From Hemibagrus wyckioides (lineage: Eukaryota; Chordata; Actinopteri; Siluriformes; Bagridae): DNA of 64,000 bases. This document shows, in pieces, positions 51,783 to 63,735 of the stretch. The notes below the pieces were generated by a model, which was given only the letters and a program-made list of their open reading frames with translations, made no database searches and was not told where the DNA came from. Positions within the stretch are counted from its first letter, which is position 1. Each line of letters begins with the position of its first letter. Both the position numbers and the translations under genes were made by a program. The stretch spans positions 13,895,511-13,959,510 of the forward strand of contig NC_080723.1 of the NCBI RefSeq assembly GCF_019097595.1, in the 5' to 3' direction.

Positions 51783-52941
51783 CCCTTTGAAATGATATTT
51801 GTGCCTTTCTTCAGAACAGTAAAGTAACATCTCAAAGTAAATGACCAAAAAAAAGTCCATTTTGCATCAACAGGAACATCACGGTACCAGAGACTGAACA
51901 GGTTTTGATTTACCTTTTTTTTTTTAAACATCTTCTTGAAAAGAAAACAGATGATTAAAAAAAACATCCCACTTATTCCAAGTCCCTTTACTCCCACTTC
52001 CTGCAGTGCAAGGCCAGGGCTATGTGCAGTCCAGGCCTGAGCGTCACCCTTTCTGCGTCCTCACGTACAGCTCCTTCAATTGAGTGCAGTGAGAACTGAA
52101 GCAAGGGGGGCACGGCGCGACTGTTGCACATTTTGATACCAGACACGTCCATACACAGTGGCACCCCCTTCACACATTGCCACAGCCGATATGCTCATTT
52201 GACCTCTTTGTAAGTCACACTTTCCTTAAAACGGAAAGCTTAATAATTATTTGAAGAACAAAAAAACGTGCTTTTCAAACCTCCTTTCCTTTGAGTCCAT
52301 TCACAACGCTAGCACCATGACATTTTTTTGAGCTACACGTTTATTGTCCGTAAAAAAATAGTGCCTTTATTTACTCAACAAGAACTTTGACGTAATCCGT
52401 GGCAATGTGCAATTTGCAGACACTTTTCTGCTTTTTTGTTTGTGATTAGAAGGTGCTGGAACAGGAATCTAATTTTTACAAAACAATTCCTTAACAGTGT
52501 GGATGTCCCTTTATAGTGAGCGGTGCAAAGTAACTAATAAGGATAAGGATTAACTGAGAAGATATACTTCTGCCATGGGAGAATGTTGTTGAATGCTTAC
52601 TGTCCGTGCTAGCAGTTCTGCATGTTCTGAGGTCCTCCAAAACGACTGTCCTTGACTCTTGAAAGCCTTGTATCTCTTTCATCACATATGCTTCCTTTGC
52701 TCCTCTTTATTATTTTTTAGCATCCACCTGAATTTCAGTCACCCAAACTGTCATCTTCCATCCTTATTTCAGTCTCGTTTGTCCGTGTTGATGAACCAAA
52801 CAGCAAAAGTAAGGACTGGAAGAATTCAAACATGTATGTGTGAGGGAGGGAGGCAGGATGTAGAGGACCACCACAGAAATTATGCCAGATACAAAGCCAT
52901 GATCCTCTACTCTCGTAACTCATGTGCAAACTGTCCTGTCT
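51783..52941 (-). other. Candidate igf2b 3'UTR
   Basis: This stretch directly follows the igf2b stop codon and has several AATAAA words on the same strand. The part 51990-52180 is less AT-rich than its surroundings. No second gene is recognised, and overlapping open frames lack domains. The extent is an inference. Confidence 0.4.
52706..52711 (-). terminator. Candidate proximal igf2b polyadenylation signal (AATAAA)
   Basis: This AATAAA on the gene strand lies about 230 nt after the stop codon and is the first such word in the 3' flank. Confidence 0.35.
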
Positions 52942-53178
52942 TCACTTGTGGCTGATGTAGTCTTCTGTGGGATGCCATAAGGGAGGGCGTTTGCTGGGAA
53001 GTGTGATAAGACGTTTGTGGACATTGGCCTGTTCCTGGCCCTTTTTCTTCTCTGCCTGAGGCCTAAACTTTCTCGATCTCAGGATAGCTGGGATGCCTCT
53101 CCGTAGTCTCTGGGCTGCGTTCTGTTGCCAGAGTTCATATTTGGAATATTTTATAGTCACGTGCTTTCTTGGGGCATC
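52942..53178 (-). CDS. igf2b: igf2b coding exon 4 (E peptide and stop)
   Basis: The acceptor reads CTCTACAG before GATGCCCC. The exon encodes 78 residues of the E peptide, including [31 protein letters not shown] and a basic stretch, ending SHK-stop. It starts in phase 0. Confidence 0.95.
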   Translation of the reverse strand, partial: DAPRKHVTIKYSKYELWQQNAAQRLRRGIPAILRSRKFRPQAEKKKGQEQANVHKRLITLPSKRPPLWHPTEDYISHK

Positions 53179-54691
53179 CTGTAGAGACACAAAAACAATC
53201 ATGATTATGTTTCTTATTGTGTATACATCAACAGTTCCAACTAAAATTGTTTATAAAGGCACCACTGGTCCTGAGCAAGTTCAAATAGAAATCAAGGAAT
53301 CTGTCTAAATGATTCACTTCCCCAGCAGACAAGGAAATCCACATAGTTAGGATGAGTCAGCTTAAATTACTACACTAGCTAAAATCTTCAACATGACACA
53401 GAACAAACTAATTAAACAAAACAGTCAATTCCAGTGTAACAGTTATGTTGGTTTTAATTATATCATATCATACTTTCTTTCCATACAATACTTTTGCATG
53501 GATTCACTACTAAGAGGTAAACAATCTCCCTAAAAAACTCATGCAACCTCTATTTCGGGTCTTGTATCATTTTCCACTTTGTCAGCTCTTTTGAAGGAAA
53601 ACATAGTTTCTGTACAAACACTTTGCTGTAGATGCTGAGTGTGATAGCACAAAAGTGTTGTTTCCCATGGTGGCATACATACCTGTTTTAATGCTGGCAT
53701 CACAGGTATGACCTGGAGGGAAGTGGCTGAAACGTCCCTCTCTGACTTGGCTGGCTTGGCACAGTACTGTTCCAACAGTGCAAGATCACAACTCCTAAAA
53801 CAACACTCCTCAACAATGCCACGGTTCTGAGAACGTCGGCTATTCGACCTGCTTATTGGTCTACCTGTGGATACAAACAATAGAGATCAATTATCTGATG
53901 GAATAGAAGGGAATCCTATATCTTATCTAAACGCATACTAATATAATTAGAGTGCAACAGACACTCAGACCTGTAAACATGTGACAGCTGACAATCAGAA
54001 TGAAAATACAGAGGTTGCAGGCATTCACAGAACTCTGTTTGATCTTCTGCTTGCCCAAGATAATCTTGTTAAGATGTCTAATAGAGCCATTTGAAATTCC
54101 TCCGAGTGAATACATAAACATCCATGACAGTTCCACATGAGCATCGAAGGAAGGCTTGGGGCAAAACATGATCAGGTTGAAGGCCAGAATCCTGTTGTGA
54201 TGTGTAAATATTAAAAATGCCGGATATCTTTTGACCTTGTCTCTTGCTATCTCAGCAAACAGAGCAAAACAGATAAAGAGTGAGCACAAAAGGTGAGGGG
54301 GGCAGGATGGATTAGGAAAAACCAACATTAAAGAGAGGGAAGTGACACGTGACAAAGAAGAGCAGGAAATCTGATAAGATGTACCCTCGATAATTAGTTT
54401 CCGTCTCCTGGCATTCCGAAGGGATAATAGATAGGAATTGATAGCAGGACAGGAAACATGACATGAGGGAAAGTGGAACTGGACGAAGGGGAAGAAACTG
54501 TCCTGGCCTAAATTGGATAATGATCTCTTTGGGCAGTTGGGGCTTCTGTGGCCAAAAGAGAACACAAAGGTCTGTTTTGTCAATGTGTGAGGGAGAAAAA
54601 AAAATTAATAATGTGTTTGACTTTTAAAGCAGAAAGACATGACAGAAAAACTGAAAAACTCTCTCTCTCTCTCTCTCTCTCTCCCTCTCTC

Positions 54692-54723
<32 letters not shown>

Positions 54724-55637
54724 CAACTATTTGGATACAATATCAGTATCTGTCACGTTATTGGTCTGACATCAAAGCAAGGTATTTATACTCCTATCTC
54801 TACCTCTACTAGCAACATGTAGCCTGGGAACACTACTCGAGAGGTGAACGGAATGTCACTTGGGTGCTATTACTTTCTCTCTCGGAATGCGCGAGTAAAC
54901 AGACGCGCCATTGTGGGCCACTTAACTGTGCGCGTCCCTTTCATATGCAATCAGAGATATGGAGCAGAGAATGCGCCCAGTCAGCAAGTGCGCGCCCAGC
55001 GTCGCCAGCTTGGCCTTCTCATCCAGCGGGGCTGTTTTATTTTAATAATGACTTCAGGCGTGCAGCTGTCATAGTTTAGTTACCGTTCCTAATTTAGGTG
55101 CAGATCTAATCGTGATTTAGAAACGTTTCATCTAATCTCGATCTTGAAACCTTGCGCGCGCAAACATACCTGCAGCAGAGTTTACCCACGAAGACGCGCT
55201 CACGCGCCGCCCCCAAACACACCAAAGTTTTAACTTTGGAGATAGGATAAGAAAATAAAGTGCATGCTGAAGTACTTACTGAAATAGAAGCCTCTGTCTT
55301 CGCACACGAACTGCAGCGCATCCACCAACTCTCCGCCGCACAGCGTCTCTGCTGCAGCGATTTCAAATAGGCAGAAGGATAAAACAAGCGCGCATACGAG
55401 CATCTGACTCGACGAGCACAGCTTTCGGCCCTGCGGAGAAAATGCAAGGCGGACAGTTAAAAACGAGCCCGGGTTGAACCCATTTTCAACGCGTTTTAAA
55501 TCTGTAATGGCAGCTTGTTTCAGGTCCAAACCTCTTAAACCTTTTGGAGAAAGTAGCTATGTACCTTCCACCACCTGTCATTAATCTCCACATCTTGCCG
55601 CAATTTTAATAGATTAATGCTATCGTATTCAATCTCT

Positions 55638-55674
<37 letters not shown>

Positions 55675-56262
55675 GCACACACACGCGCACACACACAAAC
55701 ACACACACACACACAAAAGCACTACCTCCTCCATGATGATTAGGCAGATAAAGGAAGAACTGCTTGTGCAGGCCGAAAACCTGGTTTTATCTCCCAGTAC
55801 CTATCTTGCACAACTCTTCACAAGTTGCTAACCACTCAATAACTCAAGTTGTCTGTCCAGACTCAGCATATAATTGCGTTGCCTTTACCAAATATCGCCC
55901 CCTAGTGCTGATCAGCTGTTGCCATTAATACACGTTATTTTGGTCAGGAGACGCACTAAGAAGACTAATAACAGTAAGAACACAACACAACTTACATAAC
56001 CAGGCGAAACCTTATTTAAACCTGTGTGGATTGTTTGCATGATTATATCAGCAGATGATTTTAGAATTCCGCGATGTTTGCACCTTCACTCTGTATGCTT
56101 ATATTCTCTTAAACAGCTGGCAGATTTGCATCAGTAAAAGTGCAGCATTTTAGTTCCAGCCAGTAAAACGAAAGCTGATCAAATTACCTTATTCGTGCCA
56201 CTGTCTCTCCTCAAGCAACTGTGGCAAACAGGATGGTGACTGAGGTTGTGTTCTTGCTCCAT
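52942..56262 (-). CDS. igf2b: Insulin-like growth factor 2 precursor (complete, four coding exons)
   Basis: IGF2 is a secreted growth factor that signals mainly through the IGF1 receptor. Coding exons on the minus strand are 56262-56188, 55430-55280, 53864-53683 and 53178-52942 (75+151+182+237 bp), encoding 214 residues plus stop. All junctions have GT/AG and keep frame (intron phases 0, 1, 0). Residues 1-47 are a long pre-segment with a hydrophobic core at about 35-47. Mature peptide is about 48-117 (70 residues): B domain with [17 protein letters not shown] domain with [11 protein letters not shown] domain [21 protein letters not shown] domain KPAKSE. All six cysteines are present (56, 68, 96, 97, 101, 110). 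Cleavage after Arg118 would release the E peptide (about 119-214). The next gene upstream, in the same orientation, is th. Linkage to th suggests the b paralogue, but paralogue assignment is an inference. Confidence 0.97.
53179..53682 (-). other. igf2b intron 3
   Basis: A 504-bp intron with donor GTATGT and acceptor CTACAG. Nothing else is recognised in it. Confidence 0.85.
53683..53864 (-). CDS. igf2b: igf2b coding exon 3 (end of B, C, A, D domains, start of E)
   Basis: The acceptor TATCCACAG precedes GTAGACC, and the donor is CAG/GTATGT. The first two bases complete the Ser76 codon split across intron 2. It encodes [14 protein letters not shown], the full A domain, KPAKSER and the E-peptide start [18 protein letters not shown]. 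Confidence 0.97.
53865..55279 (-). other. igf2b intron 2 with microsatellite and CpG-dense 5' part
   Basis: A 1415-bp intron with donor GTAAGT and acceptor CCACAG. Its right part (54885-55279) is CpG-dense. A CT/AT microsatellite is at 54660-54724. A 218-codon frame (53927-54583, minus) is the longest open frame in the window but has no recognisable domain and is treated as chance. Confidence 0.85.
54660..54724. repeat. (CT)n then (AT)n compound microsatellite in igf2b intron 2
   Basis: A CT tract passes into TATATA. It lies inside intron 2. Confidence 0.95.
54885..55500. promoter_or_regulatory. CpG-dense segment spanning igf2b exon 2 and adjoining introns
   Basis: CpG is rare through most of the window, yet here GCGCG, ACGCGCC, GCGCGTCC, TGCGCGCCCAGCGTCGCC and CACGCGCCGCC words cluster. 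A 12-bp palindrome, TTGCGCGCGCAA, lies at 55152-55163. The cluster covers the B-domain exon and about 400 bp of intron 2. It may be a CpG island with regulatory function. No TATA box is seen. Confidence 0.5.
55280..55430 (-). CDS. igf2b: igf2b coding exon 2 (signal core and B domain)
   Basis: The acceptor TCTCCGCAG precedes GGCCGAAAG, and the donor is TTCA/GTAAGT. It encodes [20 protein letters not shown], the cleavage region LF-EIAAA and the B domain up to GFYF plus the first base of Ser76. Confidence 0.96.
55638..55715. repeat. (CT)n(CA)n compound microsatellite in igf2b intron 1
   Basis: A CT tract is followed by CA-rich sequence with CACGCG interruptions. Confidence 0.95.
55897..55908 (-). 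promoter_or_regulatory. CTCF-like motif in igf2b intron 1
   Basis: On the minus strand GCACTAGGGGGC matches 11 of 12 positions of the CTCF core CCASYAGRKGGC. Function is inferred from motif only. Confidence 0.4.
56188..56262 (-). CDS. igf2b: igf2b coding exon 1 (start codon and N-terminal pre-segment)
   Basis: GACATGG is a good start context (G at -3 and +4). It encodes [20 protein letters not shown] and SGTNK before donor AAG/GTAATT. The HxxCHxC(L/R)RR layout matches the N-terminus of fish IGF2 precursors. The joined frame with exon 2 is open. Its 75-bp length fits teleost IGF2 genes. Confidence 0.9.
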
Positions 56263-56396
56263 GTCAGTGTTACAAAAATCAAAAACAACAACAACAAAAA
56301 AAAAACAGGAAATAGGAAGAAAAAAAAATAAATCGTCGTATTTGGTAGGAAAAAAACAGGTAGTTTTCCCAGATTGTACTGTAGAGATGTGTGCAT
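56211..56396 (-). other. Upstream ORF overlapping the igf2b start codon
   Basis: An ATG at 56396-56394, just after the CA repeat of the leader, opens a 61-codon frame that runs past the igf2b ATG in a different frame and stops at 56211, 52 nt inside exon 1 and still before the exon 1 donor. Its start context (CACATGC) is weak. Whether the ATG lies in the mature transcript depends on the start site inferred from the TATA box. Confidence 0.5.
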
Positions 56397-56470
56397 GTGT
56401 GTGTGTGTGTGTGTGTATGTATGTGTGTGTGTGTATGTGTGTGACGCTGTCCCCAAATCCAGGCGACAGG
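56263..56470 (-). other. Inferred igf2b 5'UTR
   Basis: This is the stretch from about 30 bp after the TATA box to the start codon. It contains a CA repeat, T-rich tracts and the overlapping upstream ORF. The transcription start is an inference. Confidence 0.55.
56397..56443. repeat. (CA/GT)n repeat in the igf2b leader
   Basis: A GT tract on the plus strand with three AT interruptions. It reads as CA repeats in the igf2b transcript. Confidence 0.9.
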
Positions 56471-56491
56471 CAAAAAGTTCTCAGAGTGAAG

Positions 56492-56500
56492 TATTATATA
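56492..56500 (-). promoter_or_regulatory. igf2b TATA box
   Basis: TATATAATA on the minus strand lies about 230 nt before the start codon and directly after two GC boxes and a C/EBP palindrome. The expected start site is near 56468. Confidence 0.75.
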
Positions 56501-56506
56501 GCAAGG

Positions 56507-56535
56507 CCCGCCCTCTAGCTTGTCTTGCCCCGCCC
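56507..56535 (-). promoter_or_regulatory. Two GC boxes (Sp1-type) of the igf2b promoter
   Basis: GGGCGGG at 56513-56507 and GGGCGGGG at 56535-56528 on the gene strand lie just upstream of the TATA box. Confidence 0.6.
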
Positions 56536-56562
56536 ACCGCATCCTTCCACGCCGCTGAACTT

Positions 56563-56572
56563 TTTGCGCAAA
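56563..56572. promoter_or_regulatory. C/EBP-type palindrome upstream of igf2b
   Basis: TTTGCGCAAA is a perfect palindrome containing TTGCGCAA, the optimal C/EBP half-site pair. It sits about 70 bp upstream of the TATA box. C/EBP sites have been described in teleost IGF-II promoters, which supports the call. Confidence 0.6.
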
Positions 56573-56639
56573 CGCGGACAGTGGAGCAGGAGCTCGCGGC
56601 TTGGCGGCTGGCGCGCTGCTCTGCATGCTGTCATTTCCT

Positions 56640-59600
56640 CCGCTGTCTACCTGTCTTATTGATCCTCGCGTATATAGTGCCTGTTATAAGCTGCTAACTC
56701 ACTTACGGCCTGAGTGCTGCGCTGAGAGGGGATATTGGGGAATTAACAGGATCAGAATTGAACTTGAATTGGTGTGATTGAATTACGTTATACCTGGAAA
56801 TGTCATCCATCTGCAGGCAAAGTAATTACAGCCATTACTCGACACGGCCGGTTTGTGGGAATGGTTAAGTCTGAAATAATAGCTGGCCTCTCAATGCTGT
56901 ATATTTCCTGTGAATGCTAGATGCATCAAATTCTCACTGACTGTGGGAGCCAGAGTTCAGGCTGGAGTGAGTCTTCACTACACTCTCAAACACAGAAAGG
57001 GTAGCGCGAGACCTTAGAGGAACCGTTTTCTACTGATGCATGTAATGGTGCCACAGAGAAACCTCCCACTGTAAATATTTACATAATGGTGAAGGTTTAT
57101 GCATAATGTATACATTGAGTTTAAACAACGCACAGTGAGTGCAAATCTTATTTATTCCTATACTACTACTACTCATACTAACAATTGTATGTTTCAGAAA
57201 GAGGTAAATACATTGACAGGACTAGGGAAGTGGAAACATGACAGGTTTGTATACACAGACATGCAGACTTGTGGCTTTTAACAACTATTAATGGTAGGCG
57301 CCTGTCGAATATTGATCAGTAAAGTGTTTCAGATCTTTTTGGTGCATAGTTACATCGGGCTTTTTTGCATCTCATTTTTGGAGCATGTTGCGAGCCAATA
57401 TTTTAAGTACACTGTTATGGTTAGCATCTTGTAGGAATACACAGGCTGCAGTTGGCAGACTGATTCATTAACCCCTTAATTTCATAGGAAACGTTAGGTC
57501 TAGATTCACACTCTTGTAACTACAAACCTCTCTTATAGGTTTAACTATAGTTTAAAAAAAATAGTCCATAGTAGTTATTGAATAGTAAGACAATCGAGTA
57601 AAGGGTTAAACTTGTTGATCACCTGCGTCTGTAAGTTGGTGCTCAGTGAATTTCTAAAATGTCTAACAGAAAACATGTAACTATCTTTCAACTAGCAATA
57701 ATTGCTTTTTTGACTGAATTTGGTTTCATATTCTTATGTGCTATCAGACAGTGCACACGAATTTAACTGCATTGGGCATCATCCATACACCATATGTTTA
57801 ATATAAATCTTAACACCACTTACATTTTTCCTTTTAGTCATATTAGAATACACTAGCTATATGACTAAGGTGCAAATGTTGAGATATGTCTAATGAGCAT
57901 AAGAAAGGAGAATAGCGTCCCTCCTGGAGCTCAAGCACATTGCTACTCCTGAAGAGTAGTCCTTCTGTCATAAATTATCAATGAGCTGAGTTACTGGAAG
58001 CCCCATTAAGAGGGCATTAAACCTCTGCTCTTTGCTCTCATATCATCTGTCGGTTGTGTTAAACAGGAAGTCCTGTAGGTCTGAAGGATAATATCATAAA
58101 TCATTCACTGCCCCATTCATTGGGCTGCACTATCATTCATTTTAGCCACATTGATCTCTCTTTCAGCTAAGGGAGAGAATGAAAGGCACCTCACAGAGAA
58201 AAATGCAGGGTTAAGGTCTGCACAAAGCTTGTGTGCTCAGGGGTGAAGAATTCATTCAGTCAGCCAGTAATGATGTAAAGCAATCTCTAATATAATCTTA
58301 GATTATTTAAAGTATTTATTAACTGCAACAACACAGTTCTACATTTTTTTTCCTTTTTATTATTTTAAAGAAGGGATTTACCCACGACATTCTATCATTT
58401 CTTTTGGGTCTCTTAGTAGAACAAAGGTCTTTCTTTCCTCTATTTGAAATTATAGCTAATTTGAAGGAGTATCTATTTTACGAAAATGCAAGTACGCTGC
58501 CATCTAGTGGCTACAGTGTGTTCAGTCTCCTTAAAGTTCAGTGTGGAATATGAAATGAAATAACATCAAATATCTTCAGGACAAAGAAGTTGACATGGAA
58601 CATCTTAAACGATTAGTAAAAGATAGACTGAATGCAAATGCCCTAGCAGTAATCTTTCATTATAACTACTACACTACTACATTCACTGAAATCACTGTAT
58701 ATTGATGAGATGAAGTAAAATAAAGACCCAGTAACTACATGCAGGCAAAACAAGAAGAAATTTTTAACATTTTTAAAGAATACTCTATAGAGTGATAAAT
58801 ATAGTCTTTTAAAATAGAGAGTCTATTGAGAACACTCTTCATATGCACTTCTATTATTTCCTGTAGCACTATTCAAGAGTTTGTAGGTTTATTTGCACAT
58901 ATAAATGGTGAAAGTTAACAGCAGCTCACTAAGTAAGATCATCATCACTTAAAATCAAAGCCTAATGATATTACTAGGAGTCATACATAGTCATTCTCAA
59001 ATCCAAATGTAATTAAGATATTCAAAAGATAAAATTGGCATAGATGAAGCACAGAAATGGCTGATGCTGATTAACCGAATCCACTGTTAATGTAGCACAT
59101 TGAAAACACAAGGCAGTGAATCAAACATTTTTTCATGGGCCTGGTTTATCACTCCATCATACACAGCTATCATTCAGTCACTTTTAACAGACTGAAGATT
59201 TGTTATGCTAGAAGGAAAGAAACTACGTTTGCTTGCTGTTCATTTTGAACTCATTGTAATTCACTCATTCATAGCAGATTAAAAGAAAACTCTACCCACA
59301 AATTTGTATATATTAATACTGAATTATTTGTGATTTGTTTAGCACTTCTGCTGCTAATTTGTTGAATGATGCTGTGAGAAGGTATTGGTTGTGTGCCACA
59401 TTGGCAGGGCATTGCTAGCACGGTTACGTGACACTCAGTAGGAGAAAAAACTTCAACGATCTCAACTACGAGGGTTAATGTTCAGGCTTTGCCTTAAAAC
59501 AAGAGAACAAGAGCTTCTGTTTTCAATCACCATTTTCCAGCCATGTTTACTCTCATATTAATGAGAAATTCAGTCTAGCAACTGGAGACACTGGACTCAA

Positions 59601-60493
59601 ACACTGGACTCAACGTTCCAGAAAGAAATGCAGCCATAAAAAAAAAGGTCACACTGAGTTACAGCAAAGACATCATTTGGCTAGTTAACGATCTGTGAGA
59701 TGACAAGCACAGAGGCATTGCCAGTGGTATTAACATGCAAGCTGGAGCTTTGAATATTGATCTTTTTGAGCAGAGTGTACAGTCGTGGATGTGGGGGAGC
59801 TGGACAGACTTAAAGACTAAGAAGTTAATTATAACAAAAATCTTGGACAGTATTAAAGATCATGTTAATTATAAAGTTCTAGAGCTAATTTCAATGTCAT
59901 TTTCAATGTCAATGTCGTTTTCTTTAACAGTAAAAGTATATAGAGTATGTAGTGTGTCACATAATAGTATGAGTATATTCCATATGAAACAGTTTCAGAG
60001 ATCATCATTACTTTAGTATTTAATCGCTTACTAATTTGGATATTTTAGTAAGAGAGCAATAAGACACTTGTGGTCAGCCTTTTCAAATAGTTTAATTTTA
60101 TATCTTGTTAATATTTGCTGTTGTTTTATGAGCAGCACTTGATTGCCTCAATGGCAAGTAGAGCAGAAATGCTGTTTGATATCAGCCACCACGATGAATA
60201 AAACACATCCACCTGCAAAAGATAGCTGAAGCATCATCACTGTGGCACTCAAACCAATTTTTTTCAGTTATTTCTAGATAAATTCTCAATTGGAAAATCA
60301 CATAGTGCACTCTGAGGCACTAATGAGACATATTCACCGACTGTAAACAAGTATATTTTTTACACATAAGCAGAGTATATGTTTAAAAATACTCAAATAT
60401 TCATAATTTAGAATTTTATACTTTTCATTTGTTATTTCATATATATTCATTTATTTTTCAGAGCTCAGCATTACCTAAAGAATAATATTTAAT
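56640..60493. other. th-igf2b intergenic region, no insulin gene
   Basis: No insulin-type frame or CGSHLV/GIVEQCC-like motif is found on either strand. The segment 57900-58260 is of mixed composition without simple repeats and is a candidate conserved element. A CTCF-like motif lies at 58499-58510. Open frames at 57099 and 59735 (plus strand) are not recognised. Confidence 0.6.
58499..58510 (-). promoter_or_regulatory. Strong CTCF-like motif between th and igf2b
   Basis: On the minus strand CCACTAGATGGC matches all 12 positions of the CTCF core CCASYAGRKGGC, and the following AG also fits. It lies about 2 kb upstream of the igf2b promoter. Confidence 0.5.
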
Positions 60494-60499
60494 TTTATT
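60494..60499 (-). terminator. Candidate th polyadenylation signal (AATAAA)
   Basis: The first AATAAA on the th strand after the stop codon, about 250 nt downstream. A second lies at 60450-60455. Confidence 0.5.
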
Positions 60500-60721
60500 C
60501 TTGATCCCTAGTATTTGGTGTCTAACATTTTAATATGACAGTCGTTTTTGACACAAAAATGAAAGTCACAAAACGATCCATTGAGGTCTTTAGAAACAAA
60601 TTCCAGCATGAGGTCATTTTGTTGCCACAGAGCTTTTTAAAAGCAACACCTTTAGCAGATACATACACGCAATGGCACACAGTAAAAAGTAAATGGCACA
60701 TAGTAAACACTGAGGATCAGG

Positions 60722-60733
60722 GCAGCAGGTGGC
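60722..60733 (+). promoter_or_regulatory. CTCF-like motif in the th 3' end
   Basis: GCAGCAGGTGGC matches 11 of 12 positions of the CTCF core. It falls in the th 3'UTR, 15 nt after the stop codon. Evidence is motif only. Confidence 0.35.
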
Positions 60734-60747
60734 ACGAACCAGTAAAC

Positions 60748-63735
<2,988 letters not shown>

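Larger units (their letters stand above)
55431..56187 (-). other. igf2b intron 1
   Basis: A 757-bp intron with donor GTAATT and acceptor CCGCAG. It holds a CT/CA microsatellite (55638-55715) and a CTCF-like motif (55897-55908). Confidence 0.85.

Noticed and set aside
53927..54583. 218-codon ORF as a nested gene
   Set aside because: It lies wholly within igf2b intron 2, lacks any recognisable domain, and no promoter or homologue is evident. Kept only as a low-interest finding.
55106..55447. 113-codon Arg/Cys-rich minus-strand ORF
   Set aside because: It is another frame of igf2b exon 2 and its flanks. Its richness in Arg and Cys comes from CpG-dense sequence.
56640..60490. Insulin gene expected between TH and IGF2
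   Set aside because: Neither strand shows an insulin B- or A-chain cysteine pattern or a signal-peptide exon.
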